Source: Belliella aquatica
GTDB taxonomy: Bacteria > Bacteroidota > Bacteroidia > Cytophagales > Cyclobacteriaceae
NCBI RefSeq assembly: GCF_014637795.1
Contig: NZ_BMFD01000004.1
Span: forward strand, 243,898 to 307,897
Length of the DNA stretch: 64,000 nt
Direction: 5' to 3'
In this document: in pieces, positions 25,914 through 34,706 of the stretch
Layout of the letters: every line of letters begins with the position of its first letter
Numbering within the stretch: position 1 is the first letter of the stretch
Notes under the pieces: generated by a model
Databases searched by the model: none
What the model was told of the DNA's origin: nothing
What the model saw: the letters and a program-made list of their open reading frames with translations, nothing else
Position numbers and translations under genes: made by a program

Positions 25914-26561
25914 TTATTTGTAAACCAAGATGTAAAAGACCAACCAGCCAGCTAATGGAAGCACATAACCAAAAAGTACCATCAGAACTGATGTCTTCAG
26001 ACTCCTTCTGCTGTAAGTATGTACGCCTAGTGTCAAAATCCCACAGTATATAAGTTCAAAAATATTGAGCGTTTTCAATGGGTAAAAGAATTTTCTATGT
26101 ATTTCTGTAGTGTCAAGCAAGCTCAATAAAGATAGGGGATAGTAGTCTTTGATTTCTTGTGCAGTCACAGAATCAGATGGTGCGATGAAGATCAATAACT
26201 TTAGAAGTTCTGGAAAAATAAATATAAACTCAGCTACAAGCACAAACTTCCACATTGCTCTGAAAGAAACTTTATATCCAAGTATAAATATGCCTGTCCA
26301 AATAACAAAACTGGTAAGTGTAAACTTCCAAAGTAATTCGAATGGTGTCCAAATATAGTGTAAGGCATTAAATATGAAAAAGAATGTCAAGGAGCCATCT
26401 TGTACTAATTTTTCATAACCAGGAATTGATTCTAAAATAATATCATTGGTAATATATCTTATAACTAAGTAAAAAAGTACAATGACTGCAAAAAATAATC
26501 TCTTGTCGAAATTAATTGAGTCTTCAATACGTTGTGCAAGTTGTGAAGCAGGTTTTGCCAT
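25914..26561 (-). CDS. Conserved integral membrane protein, function unknown (Yip1-like)
   Basis: The 215-residue product has about five hydrophobic segments (around 25-40, 85-105, 110-135, 165-185, 195-215) and no catalytic motif. It loosely resembles the Yip1-domain membrane proteins of Bacteroidota, but I do not recognise it with confidence. The ATG at 26561 (MAKPASQL) is preferred over the adjacent TTG. It is divergent from the exported TPR protein with a 78-base gap, and its 3' end faces the peptidase leader. Confidence 0.7.
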   Translation of the reverse strand: MAKPASQLAQRIEDSINFDKRLFFAVIVLFYLVIRYITNDIILESIPGYEKLVQDGSLTFFFIFNALHYIWTPFELLWKFTLTSFVIWTGIFILGYKVSFRAMWKFVLVAEFIFIFPELLKLLIFIAPSDSVTAQEIKDYYPLSLLSLLDTTEIHRKFFYPLKTLNIFELIYCGILTLGVHTYSRRSLKTSVLMVLFGYVLPLAGWLVFYILVYK

Positions 26562-26639
26562 CAAATAAAATTAATTATTATCAAAAGTAAATTTTTGTTT
26601 GGAATACCTGATAATTTTGAGTCATAATTTATGATAACC

Positions 26640-27845
26640 ATGAAATTAAGAATTTTAATAGGCTGTATTTTATTGATCTGTTTTACAGAAAATGCACATG
26701 CAGTTCAAAACAATAATAATAATAATAGATCGGAAATTAATTCTCCTTCGTCAGAATATTTATTGCTGGACAAAGGTCTTCAGTTTAGAATAACAGAAGC
26801 TGTTAATAGTCTCTATAATTTTGATTTTGAAGTAGCAGAACGTGGGTTTAGAGTGATTCAACTCCAGTATCCTGATCATCCATTGCCCTATTTTTTGATG
26901 GGATTGAGTACTTGGTGGAAAATCACGCCAGATTTAGAAAATAAGCGTTATGATGATCTGTTTATTAGACAGATGGATGTAACGATAGAAAAGGCAGAAG
27001 CTATTTATAAGAAAGATCCGACCAATAAGGAGGCAGCTTTTTTTCTCTCGGGGGCTTATGGTTTTCAAGGAAGGTTATTTAGTGAAAGACGAAGTTGGGC
27101 AAAAGCCACTTTTGCGGGAAAGAATGCGATGAAATACCTCAATTTGAGTAAAGGTGAGGATGAATTAAATCCTGAATTACTTTTGGGAGATGCACTGTTT
27201 AATTATTTCTCTGTTTGGATTCCGGAGAATTATCCCCTGTTGAAGCCTGTAGTAGCTTTTTTTCCTAAAGGGGATAAAAACCTTGGTTTATCACAACTTG
27301 AAGACGTGGCTCAAAATGCTTTTTATGCACGAGTAGAGGCTCAATATTTTTTATTTAGACTATATGCATCAGAAGAAAAACAACCTTACAAAGCATTGGC
27401 AATCACCCAATATTTGCATGATAAATACCCTAATAATCCCTATTTCCACAGGTCGCATGCAAGACATTTATACGCAGTAGGTCGAATCAATGAATCCAAG
27501 GATATGTCTATGGAAATCTTAAGGAGATTGGATGAAAAATGGACTGGATACGAATCAAATAGTGGGAGATACGCAGCTTTTTATATTGCACAATACAACG
27601 ACAGAATAAAAAATAAAGCGGAAGCAAAGAAATATTACGAAAAAACACTCTCTTATGGAGAAGAATCAGAAAGCCAAGAAAGTGGTTATTATTTATATTC
27701 CCTCATTGCACTTGGTAAAATAGCAAATGAGCAAAAAGACAAGAAAAAAGCAAAGGCTTATTTTAATCAAGTAAAGAAGTATGCCAAGCGAAAACATCCT
27801 GCTCACAAAGAAGCTAGAGATTATATAAAAAAGAATAAACTTTAA
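26640..27845 (+). CDS. Exported TPR-containing protein
   Basis: The product of about 401 residues starts with a signal peptide (MKLRILIGCILLICF, cleavage near 'NAHA'), then a short asparagine tract (NNNNNN). The rest is helical repeat sequence of TPR type, e.g. 'AVNSLYNFDFEVAERGFRVI' and 'GKIANEQKDKKKAKAYFNQV', with a lysine-rich end. An ATG three codons earlier (26631) is an alternative. Nothing suggests a partner. It stands alone, with a possible -7 element TAATTTTG at 26612-26619, very close to the start. Confidence 0.8.
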   Translation: MKLRILIGCILLICFTENAHAVQNNNNNNRSEINSPSSEYLLLDKGLQFRITEAVNSLYNFDFEVAERGFRVIQLQYPDHPLPYFLMGLSTWWKITPDLENKRYDDLFIRQMDVTIEKAEAIYKKDPTNKEAAFFLSGAYGFQGRLFSERRSWAKATFAGKNAMKYLNLSKGEDELNPELLLGDALFNYFSVWIPENYPLLKPVVAFFPKGDKNLGLSQLEDVAQNAFYARVEAQYFLFRLYASEEKQPYKALAITQYLHDKYPNNPYFHRSHARHLYAVGRINESKDMSMEILRRLDEKWTGYESNSGRYAAFYIAQYNDRIKNKAEAKKYYEKTLSYGEESESQESGYYLYSLIALGKIANEQKDKKKAKAYFNQVKKYAKRKHPAHKEARDYIKKNKL

Positions 27846-28016
27846 TTTAGAATTGACGTTTAAAGAGTGTTAAAATCAATAGATAATTTGAATAAATTAA
27901 AGAACCTAATATAAATCAGTTGAATTCTAACCGATTTCTGCAATAACAAATAACAATATTTTGTAAGAGTGGTCGTTTTTTATTGAAAAGGGTTAGAAAA
28001 TAAATTCAAATTATAT

Positions 28017-28024
28017 TAACTTTG
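28017..28024 (+). promoter_or_regulatory. -7 element of the Lrp/AsnC regulator gene
   Basis: TAACTTTG matches the Bacteroidota -7 consensus, 33 bases before the ATG. The nearest TTG is too far upstream to be a standard -33. Confidence 0.45.
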
Positions 28025-28056
28025 TACAACATAAAATTCTGTAAATTCTTTATAAC

Positions 28057-28539
28057 ATGGATAACAGCGTAAGAATAAAATTTGACAAAATAGATAGAAA
28101 GATATTAGAAATTCTTCAGGCTAACGCTAAAATTACTAATGCGCAGCTTTCAAAAGATATAGGACTTTCTCCTGCCCCGACATTGGAAAGGGTAAAGAAA
28201 CTAGAGCAATCTGGAATTATTAAAAGTTACCATGCTAAACTAGATCCTGAAAGAATAGGTTTAGGAGTTAGTACTTTTGTTTTGGTGAGCTTAATCGGTC
28301 ACAACAAAAGTAACATTGATGCTTTCATGAAGGAAATCAATGATATCCAAGAGGTAATTGAGTGTCACCACATTACTGGAACAGGCGATTTTATTTTAAA
28401 AATTATTGCAAAAGACATTACTGCATACCAAAAGCTAATGCTTGAGAAAGTTAGTGAGATTAGAGAAGTGGATTCTATGCAATCTATGGTTATCTTATCT
28501 ACTTTTAAAGATAGTAAAGTACTTCCTATACCGATGTAA
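28057..28539 (+). CDS. Lrp/AsnC family transcriptional regulator
   Basis: The 160-residue protein has an N-terminal winged helix ('DRKILEILQANAKITNAQLS', 'LSPAPTLERVKKLEQSGII') and a C-terminal Lrp ligand domain with 'ECHHITGTGDFILKI'. Members form octamers and respond to amino acids or other small molecules. It lies alone between two terminator-like structures, so self-regulation is likely but the regulon is unknown. Confidence 0.95.
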   Translation: MDNSVRIKFDKIDRKILEILQANAKITNAQLSKDIGLSPAPTLERVKKLEQSGIIKSYHAKLDPERIGLGVSTFVLVSLIGHNKSNIDAFMKEINDIQEVIECHHITGTGDFILKIIAKDITAYQKLMLEKVSEIREVDSMQSMVILSTFKDSKVLPIPM

Positions 28540-28560
28540 ATATTGTCTCAAATCATAATG

Positions 28561-28590
28561 AAGGGAGCCTAGCAATAGCCTCCCTTTTTT
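28561..28590 (+). terminator. Terminator of the Lrp gene
   Basis: AAGGGAG and CTCCCTT enclose a 12-base loop, and six T follow, 22 bases after the stop. Confidence 0.8.
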
Positions 28591-28610
28591 ATTGTTTTAA
28601 AATCTTCAAA

Positions 28611-29150
28611 ATGAAAAATCCCTGGACCACCAAAAACACCAAAACCATTTATGAAAACGCATGGATCAAACTTGAGCATCATGACGTAGTGATCCCATCT
28701 GGAAAAGACGGTGTTTACGGTAAAGTTTGCTTCAAAAACAAAGCGATTGGAATAATTCCGATCGATCGGGATGGAAATACTTGGTTAGTAGGTCAATTTC
28801 GCTATACTTTAAATGCTTATTCTTGGGAAATCCCCATGGGAGGTGGTCCCATAAATGAAGATTTTTTAGAAAGTGCCAAAAGGGAGTTGAAAGAAGAAAC
28901 TGGTATGACGGCCGGAAAATGGACTAATATCATGACGATTCACACTTCAAATTCCGTGACTGATGAAGAAGGCTTTGTTTATTTGGCGGAAGATTTGACG
29001 GCAGGTGAAACAGCTTTTGAAGAAACAGAGCAGATTGAGATTTTAAAACTTCCTCTCATGGAGGCAGTACAAAAAGTCATGGATGGCGAAATTACTGATG
29101 CAATTTCCATTGCCGGCCTTCTTAAAGTTGCAAAAATGTTCAATCTTTGA
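28611..29150 (+). CDS. NUDIX hydrolase (ADP-ribose pyrophosphatase-like)
   Basis: The 179-residue protein carries a full Nudix box from Gly77 to about 99, with 'ESAKRELKEETGM' and the metal-binding Glu residues. The preceding 'SWEIPMGGGP' and the overall length suit the ADP-ribose/NDP-sugar pyrophosphatase group ('QFRY', 'E.PAG' position is E-I-P-M-G-G here). It hydrolyses nucleoside diphosphates linked to another group; the exact substrate cannot be read. It is 25 bases upstream of the MATE gene and may be co-transcribed. Confidence 0.92.
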   Translation: MKNPWTTKNTKTIYENAWIKLEHHDVVIPSGKDGVYGKVCFKNKAIGIIPIDRDGNTWLVGQFRYTLNAYSWEIPMGGGPINEDFLESAKRELKEETGMTAGKWTNIMTIHTSNSVTDEEGFVYLAEDLTAGETAFEETEQIEILKLPLMEAVQKVMDGEITDAISIAGLLKVAKMFNL

Positions 29151-29175
29151 TCTTCGATTAAAAGTAATTTTTAAA

Positions 29176-30540
29176 ATGACGCGTATTAATTTCAAAGATC
29201 ATTTTTCTAAGACATTTATCTTAGCTTATCCAGTGATGTTAAGTCAACTCGGACAGGTATTAGTTGGTGTGGCTGATAGTATGATGGTGGGTAGACTAGG
29301 AGCTGAGCCTCTTGCCGCAGCCTCTTTAGCGAACAGTATATTTTTTGTTTTGTTGATGTTTGGTATTGGAGTTTCCATGGCCATCACCCCATTGGTGGCA
29401 ATGGCTGATGGAAAAAATAAAAGTAGCAGGATTGGAAGACTTTTCCGACATGGATTTACAATCAATATGATTACGGGAGTAATTTTATTTTTGGTGATTA
29501 TTTTATTTTCTCCCATGCTGAATTATATGAATCAACCAGAACAAGTAGTTGAACTGGCGATTCCATATTTGGCGATCATTACGCTTTCTATTGTTCCATT
29601 CATGTTTTTCCAAACTTTCAAGCAATTTGCTGAAGGTCTTTCTCAGACTAAACAGGCGATGTACATCACCATAATTTGCAATGGCTTGAATGTGTTCCTC
29701 AATTGGGTAATGATTTATGGAAACTTAGGTTTCCCCGCTTTAGGTTTAAACGGAGCAGGTTGGGCAACCTTGATTTCAAGAGTGCTGATGGGTATTGTGA
29801 TTGCCTATTATGTTTTTAAATCTAGCAGATACAAATCTTTTGATTTGGGATTTCGCATCAAGAGATTTTCATTTCCTATGATTTCCAAAATGCTCAAAAT
29901 CGGTGTCCCAACTGGATTTCAGTTTATTTTTGAGGTTGGAGCATTCAGTACCGCAGCGATTATGATGGGTTGGATTGGTGTTTCGGCCTTGGCTGCACAT
30001 CAGATCGCGATCAATCTCGCATCAATAAGCTATATGATGGCTTCAGGCCTTTCTGCTGCTGCGATGGTAAGAGTTGGCAATCAATTGGGTAGAAAAGATA
30101 TTAAGACACTTAGGGAAGCAGGCTTTACTGTATTTGCGATGGCTGCGATATTCATGTTCGTTTCAGCTGTATTATTTATCGTTTTTAGAGAATTTCTACC
30201 TTCGCTCTATATCGATGACGAAACTGTAATTCAGATGAGTGCTAGTTTATTGATCATTGCAGGGTTATTCCAATTATCAGATGGCATACAAGTGGTTGGG
30301 CTAGGAGCACTAAGAGGTATGGCCGATGTCCGTGTACCCACCGTTGTCACTTTGATTGCTTATTGGGTGATCGGCTTGCCATTGGGATATGTTTTTGCTT
30401 TTGTGTTGGATATGCAGGAGAAAGGAATTTGGTATGGATTGCTTATTGGACTGACAGTTACAGGCCTTATGCTTCTCTATAGATTCCATTCACTCAGCGC
30501 TCGATTGCTCCAAAAGGAAAAAGAAATACATTCCGTATAA
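29176..30540 (+). CDS. MATE family efflux transporter
   Basis: The 454-residue protein has twelve hydrophobic segments and the two-lobed MATE plan: 'LAYPVMLSQLGQVLVGVADS' with 'MMVGRLGAEPLAAASLANSI' in the first lobe and 'GVPTGFQFIFEVGAF' with 'LAAHQIAINLASISYMMASG' in the second. These proteins export cationic drugs or metabolites by Na+ or H+ exchange. The frame is open upstream into the NUDIX gene, but ATG at 29176 (MTRINFKDHF) gives the normal N-terminus. Confidence 0.94.
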   Translation: MTRINFKDHFSKTFILAYPVMLSQLGQVLVGVADSMMVGRLGAEPLAAASLANSIFFVLLMFGIGVSMAITPLVAMADGKNKSSRIGRLFRHGFTINMITGVILFLVIILFSPMLNYMNQPEQVVELAIPYLAIITLSIVPFMFFQTFKQFAEGLSQTKQAMYITIICNGLNVFLNWVMIYGNLGFPALGLNGAGWATLISRVLMGIVIAYYVFKSSRYKSFDLGFRIKRFSFPMISKMLKIGVPTGFQFIFEVGAFSTAAIMMGWIGVSALAAHQIAINLASISYMMASGLSAAAMVRVGNQLGRKDIKTLREAGFTVFAMAAIFMFVSAVLFIVFREFLPSLYIDDETVIQMSASLLIIAGLFQLSDGIQVVGLGALRGMADVRVPTVVTLIAYWVIGLPLGYVFAFVLDMQEKGIWYGLLIGLTVTGLMLLYRFHSLSARLLQKEKEIHSV

Positions 30541-30592
30541 TTGCTGCTTTTTTATTCTTGCTTTAATTCCTATTTTAAGAGAAAAATTGAAT

Positions 30593-31144
30593 ATGATATC
30601 AGCAAGACCGGCGAGTTTTTCTAGAGTGACCATCACAGAATTAATGATTCCTTCTTATGCCAATTTTGGAGGTAAAATACACGGAGGAATCTTATTGTCT
30701 TTAATGGATAAGGTTGCTTATGCGACCGCCTCAAAGCACAGTGGTGCGTACTGCGTTACAGTTTCTGTTGACACAGTAGATTTTTTAGAGCCGGTTGAAG
30801 TAGGTGAGTTGGTTTCTTTGATGGCATCAGTCAATTATGTGGGGAATAGTTCCATGATTATTGGTATCAAAATTATTTCAGAAAATGTAAAAACGGGAAA
30901 TGTTAAGCATACCAATACTTGCTATTTTACTATGGTAGCCAAAGGAGAAGATGATAAACCCACAACTGTACCGCAACTGATCTTGGAAAATAAAACTGAT
31001 GTGAGGCGGTTTGTTGAGGCTATTTATAGAAAAAAATTTAAAAGGGATTACGAAGTAAATCTTAATGAAATAAAAAAGTCTTGGGATAAACAGGAAATTG
31101 CCACCTTGCTCGAAAATGAAAGATGTATCACTCAATTGAAATAA
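30593..31144 (+). CDS. Acyl-CoA thioesterase (hotdog fold, YciA/BACH type)
   Basis: The 183-residue protein has the hotdog-thioesterase core 'NFGGKIHGGILLSLMDKVAY', with the Asp in 'LMDK' as probable catalytic residue, then 'VDTVDFLEPVEVGELVSLMA'. The C-terminal extension after about 130 is helical and charged. It cleaves acyl-CoA to free acid and CoA. The ATG at 30593 is preferred to an in-frame TTG two codons earlier. Only four bases separate it from the M24 peptidase gene, so the two are probably one operon, with no clear biochemical link. Confidence 0.88.
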   Translation: MISARPASFSRVTITELMIPSYANFGGKIHGGILLSLMDKVAYATASKHSGAYCVTVSVDTVDFLEPVEVGELVSLMASVNYVGNSSMIIGIKIISENVKTGNVKHTNTCYFTMVAKGEDDKPTTVPQLILENKTDVRRFVEAIYRKKFKRDYEVNLNEIKKSWDKQEIATLLENERCITQLK

Positions 31145-31148
31145 TATA

Positions 31149-32501
31149 ATGAAAAAACTTATACTCACACTTCTTGCAATAGGAGTACTAATTCAGATTT
31201 CAGAAGCACAAAGTCCAGCTGTTCTTTCTCAAAGAGCTCAAGCTAATGTAGTGGATCAATGGCTTGAAGAGAGAATTCAAACTGTACTTCCAGCTATTAT
31301 GGAAAGAGAGGGAATAGACATGTGGTTGGTCATGTCTAGGGAATATAATGAAGATCCAGTTATCAGAACATTTTTGCCTGCTACTTGGTTTGCCGCTCGA
31401 CGAAGAACGATGTTATTGATGTATAAGCCTCAAGGAACTGAGAAAGTAGAAGCAATGGCGGTAGCTCGATATGATGTGGGGAAAGCCTTTAAAAAAGCTT
31501 GGGATCCAGAAGTGCAACCAGATCAATGGAAAAAGTTGGTGGAATTAATTCAGGAAAGAAACCCTAAAAAAATAGCTGTGAACTTCAGCAAAGACTACGG
31601 ACATGCAGATGGATTGAATATTACTGAATACAATACACTCTTAGAATATCTTGATGAATCCTCTAAAGCGAAAATTGTATCAGGTCAAAACCTTGCAGTG
31701 GGTTGGTTTGAAACAAGAACTCCCTCAGAAATGGCTACTTACAAGCATTTACAAACCATTGCAAATAGTATTATTTCCGATGGACTGTCTGAGAAAGTCA
31801 TTACGCCTGGTGTGACTACTACTGATGATGTGGTTTGGTGGTATAGAGAGCGCATTGCCGAGATGAAATTGGATACATGGTTTCACCCGACTGTAGACAT
31901 ACAAAGGCCAGATCCAGATTCTCAAGAGCATTTGAGGTCTTTTGCTGTGCGTCCAGATTCGCAAGTTATCATGCCTGGCGATTTGCTTCATATTGATTTT
32001 GGAATTACGTATTTGAGATTGAATACAGATACCCAACAACTTGCCTATGTCCTCAAAGCAGATGAAAAAGAAGTTCCAAAGTACCTTTCTGAAGCTTTTA
32101 AAGTCGGTAACAGGCTACAAGATATTTTAACGTCTCAATTTATAACTGGTCGAACAGGAAATGAAATATTGAAAGCCACTCGAACTCAAATGGACAAAGA
32201 AGGAATCAAAGGAAGTATTTACTCTCACCCTATGGGTTATCATGGCCATGCTTCTGGCCCAACCATCGGGATGTGGGACAATCAAGGAGATACTAAGGGT
32301 GCTGGAGATTACCCACTTTATCCAAATACAGCCTATGCGATAGAATTGAATGCCGTAGTCTTTGTGAAAGAATGGAATAAGGAGGTTCGAATCATGCTAG
32401 AGGAAGGAGCATTTTTTGATGGAAAGAAAGTAACCTACTTAGATGGCAGACAAAAAGAAATCATGCCAATCTCCAGACATCGAAGTTATTTGGGCAATTA
32501 A
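31149..32501 (+). CDS. Exported M24 family metallopeptidase (Xaa-Pro type)
   Basis: The 450-residue protein has a signal peptide ('LILTLLAIGVLIQISEAQ') and the pita-bread fold of M24 peptidases. Metal ligands are readable as Asp in 'LLHIDFGI', Asp in 'LRLNTD', His in 'HPMGYHGHASG', Glu in 'AIELNAVV' and Glu in 'RIMLEEGAFF'. The N-terminal creatinase-like domain (25-190) agrees with aminopeptidase P relatives. It probably trims proline-containing peptides in the periplasm or outside. Confidence 0.92.
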   Translation: MKKLILTLLAIGVLIQISEAQSPAVLSQRAQANVVDQWLEERIQTVLPAIMEREGIDMWLVMSREYNEDPVIRTFLPATWFAARRRTMLLMYKPQGTEKVEAMAVARYDVGKAFKKAWDPEVQPDQWKKLVELIQERNPKKIAVNFSKDYGHADGLNITEYNTLLEYLDESSKAKIVSGQNLAVGWFETRTPSEMATYKHLQTIANSIISDGLSEKVITPGVTTTDDVVWWYRERIAEMKLDTWFHPTVDIQRPDPDSQEHLRSFAVRPDSQVIMPGDLLHIDFGITYLRLNTDTQQLAYVLKADEKEVPKYLSEAFKVGNRLQDILTSQFITGRTGNEILKATRTQMDKEGIKGSIYSHPMGYHGHASGPTIGMWDNQGDTKGAGDYPLYPNTAYAIELNAVVFVKEWNKEVRIMLEEGAFFDGKKVTYLDGRQKEIMPISRHRSYLGN

Positions 32502-32503
32502 AT

Positions 32504-32535
32504 AAAAAAAGGCATCTGAAGAGATGTCTTTTTTT
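32504..32535. terminator. Bidirectional terminator between M24 and lysoplasmalogenase genes
   Basis: AGGCATCT pairs with AGATGTCT (one G-T pair) around GAAG, with A-runs before and T-runs after. It starts three bases after the M24 stop and touches the stop of the convergent gene. Confidence 0.88.
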
Positions 32536-33217
32536 ATTTTGATTCTACTTGAATCATCATTCCTTTAATTACCAAATAATGGCCGATTACATAGGAGAAC
32601 ATTACAAAAAAGTGATTGATGATATTTTCTAAAAACAAGTCATCGCCCATCAAGGCGTCACTCACAAAGAAAAAAAGAACACCCAATATAGTTAACGAGA
32701 AACTTTTTCTAGAAACATAAAACCGTCTATTTAATGCAAAGACAATAGTTATTGTGGTAATCAATGCATAAATAATTGCAGGGGCAGCAAAATCTCCTAA
32801 TGATGGATAGATTATAATAGTAGCTATAACGGTAACGCCTACAGAGATAATTTCAGGCCAACGTTTGTAAACAGGAATATTCTTTTTTTTATGACCCAAA
32901 ACAGAAAGGTAGTACAAATAAGCATATGCTGCTTGGGCCACAATGAAGGTACAAATACCAACTAATTTGAATAATGATTCATTCACAGTAAATAATAAGA
33001 AAATGTCGCCCAACATTGAAAAAAATGTGGCAATCATTAAGGTTGGTATGAGACTGTGTTGAGATTCTTTGAATTTGAAGAACAAATAAATTAATAATAC
33101 GGGAACAATAATCGGTTTACTGATATAAAACCCAAGGGTATTTTCAGTAATTAAAAAAGAAAGGCTTAACAGCGAAATAATGATATAAATAAGCTCTAGT
33201 CTTATGTATCGACTCAT
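32534..33217 (-). CDS. Lysoplasmalogenase-like membrane protein (YhhN/TMEM86)
   Basis: The 227-residue protein has about eight membrane segments and the YhhN family motifs 'SMLGDIFLLF' and 'FFVSDALMG', whose Asp residues are thought to be catalytic. Family members hydrolyse the vinyl-ether bond of lysoplasmalogens; whether this bacterium makes plasmalogens is unknown. The ATG at 33217 (MSRYIRLEL) is preferred to the TTG four codons before. Confidence 0.88.
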   Translation of the reverse strand: MSRYIRLELIYIIISLLSLSFLITENTLGFYISKPIIVPVLLIYLFFKFKESQHSLIPTLMIATFFSMLGDIFLLFTVNESLFKLVGICTFIVAQAAYAYLYYLSVLGHKKKNIPVYKRWPEIISVGVTVIATIIIYPSLGDFAAPAIIYALITTITIVFALNRRFYVSRKSFSLTILGVLFFFVSDALMGDDLFLENIINHFFVMFSYVIGHYLVIKGMMIQVESK

Positions 33218-33393
33218 TTTTTTAACCAAATAAAATTTTAATAAGCCTTAATTTATATCAAAAAATCCAAATGGAATACAATTTATTTCGAAATTTTTGA
33301 CAGAAAAATATTGAAATAACTAATCAAACGTATATTTAAATTTAAGTAATTGTTATTTAAATAATTTAAATAAAAAAAAGAATTGATTGTAAT

Positions 33394-34587
33394 TTATAGA
33401 TCTTCAGTAGCTTTTAATGAAGTAATTTGTTGTTTTCGTAAAGTAAATAAATAGATAAAAGCTAAAAATGAAGTAATCGTACCTAAAGAAAAGACCAAAA
33501 AGAAGTTTTCTGGATTGTTATTGAAGACAAATCCTGAAGCTAATGCTCCGATTCCTATCCCAGCTTCAAGGGCGATATACATGGTAGCAAGTGCTCTCCC
33601 TCTAAATTTATCCAATGAAAGATCAATGGTCCATGCTGAAATTGTCGGGGAATTCATTCCCACAGATGCTCCAAATATCACTCCACCAAAGAGTAACATC
33701 CCTTTTGTCTCGGCAAGAGCAATGATAAGCATAGAAATAGCCATAGATAAGGTAGCTGCTTTCATCACTGGAATTCTGCCATATTTATCAGATGCTTTTC
33801 CTGCTATGATTCTGATGCCTAACGAGGCGAGCGTAAATACCGCAAAGAATAGCCCCTTGTTTTTGATCCCCAAATATTCGGAGTAATCTGGAATTATTGT
33901 GAGTACGATACCAAAAGAAAAAACAGTAAGAAATAAAACCAGTGAAGGTGTCAAAACTCTTTTTTCAATGATCTCGTGTCTATTTAACTTGAAATGTTCG
34001 ATGGATAATTTTTCTCTTACTTCAAGAGTTTCTTTCAGTCTCAATAAAATAACAATAGATAAGATAGCTGTAAAAGCGGAAGCGTAAAATAGTGGGTTGA
34101 TTCCCCATTCTGCGGCGATATATCCACCTAAGGCTGGGCCTGCAGCCATTCCAAGGGAACCGAAAAGTGACTGAATTCCCATCGCCTCACCTCTTTTATT
34201 GAAGGGAATAATATCAGCCACAAAAGCTGAGGTCCCAGTAGGAGTGAACCCTGTTGAAAATCCATGAACAAATCGTAAAAGTAAAAATCCAGCTACAGAA
34301 GTAATAAGTGGATATAGTAAACTAACCAAGAAGCATATAACAGCACCAAATATCATTACTGGGATTCTCCCAATTTTATCCGCTAATTTTCCACTTAAAG
34401 GTCTAGATAGACCAGCTGTTAAGGTAAAGAGTGAAATAATCAATCCCTTATAATCCTCACCTCCCAGAGAACTCAGGTAGGAAGGAAGTTCGGGAATAAT
34501 CATATTGAAACTCGCGAAAAACAAAAAAGAACTCAAGCACAGCGTGAAAAAGTTGACAGAATAGAAAGAGGGTAATTTGCTGAGCAT
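33394..34587 (-). CDS. MFS transporter
   Basis: The 397-residue protein has twelve membrane segments and two copies of the MFS loop motif: 'GKLADKIGRIPVMIFG' (between segments 2 and 3) and 'GKASDKYGRIPVM' in the second half. It is of the drug:H+ antiporter DHA1 type by length and pattern. The substrate cannot be read. It follows prfB at a distance of 119 bases, separated by that gene's terminator. Confidence 0.93.
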   Translation of the reverse strand: MLSKLPSFYSVNFFTLCLSSFLFFASFNMIIPELPSYLSSLGGEDYKGLIISLFTLTAGLSRPLSGKLADKIGRIPVMIFGAVICFLVSLLYPLITSVAGFLLLRFVHGFSTGFTPTGTSAFVADIIPFNKRGEAMGIQSLFGSLGMAAGPALGGYIAAEWGINPLFYASAFTAILSIVILLRLKETLEVREKLSIEHFKLNRHEIIEKRVLTPSLVLFLTVFSFGIVLTIIPDYSEYLGIKNKGLFFAVFTLASLGIRIIAGKASDKYGRIPVMKAATLSMAISMLIIALAETKGMLLFGGVIFGASVGMNSPTISAWTIDLSLDKFRGRALATMYIALEAGIGIGALASGFVFNNNPENFFLVFSLGTITSFLAFIYLFTLRKQQITSLKATEDL

Positions 34588-34621
34588 GCCTATTAAAGTA
34601 GAATGAGTTTTGCTTTATAAA

Positions 34622-34689
34622 TAAAAAGCCTCTCAGGTATATTGTTTTGATATAATTTAAAATACCATAAATATTACCGAGAGGCTTTT
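34622..34689 (-). terminator. Large-loop terminator of prfB
   Basis: AAAAGCCTCTC (34624-34634) is complementary to GAGAGGCTTTT (34679-34689). The stem can extend through GGTA/TACC, while a competing GGTAT/ATACC pairing (34636-34640 with 34663-34667) lies in the 44-base interior. The minus strand then reads TTTTTATTTA. Confidence 0.75.
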
Positions 34690-34706
34690 CAAAAATTAGT
34701 GTTTGA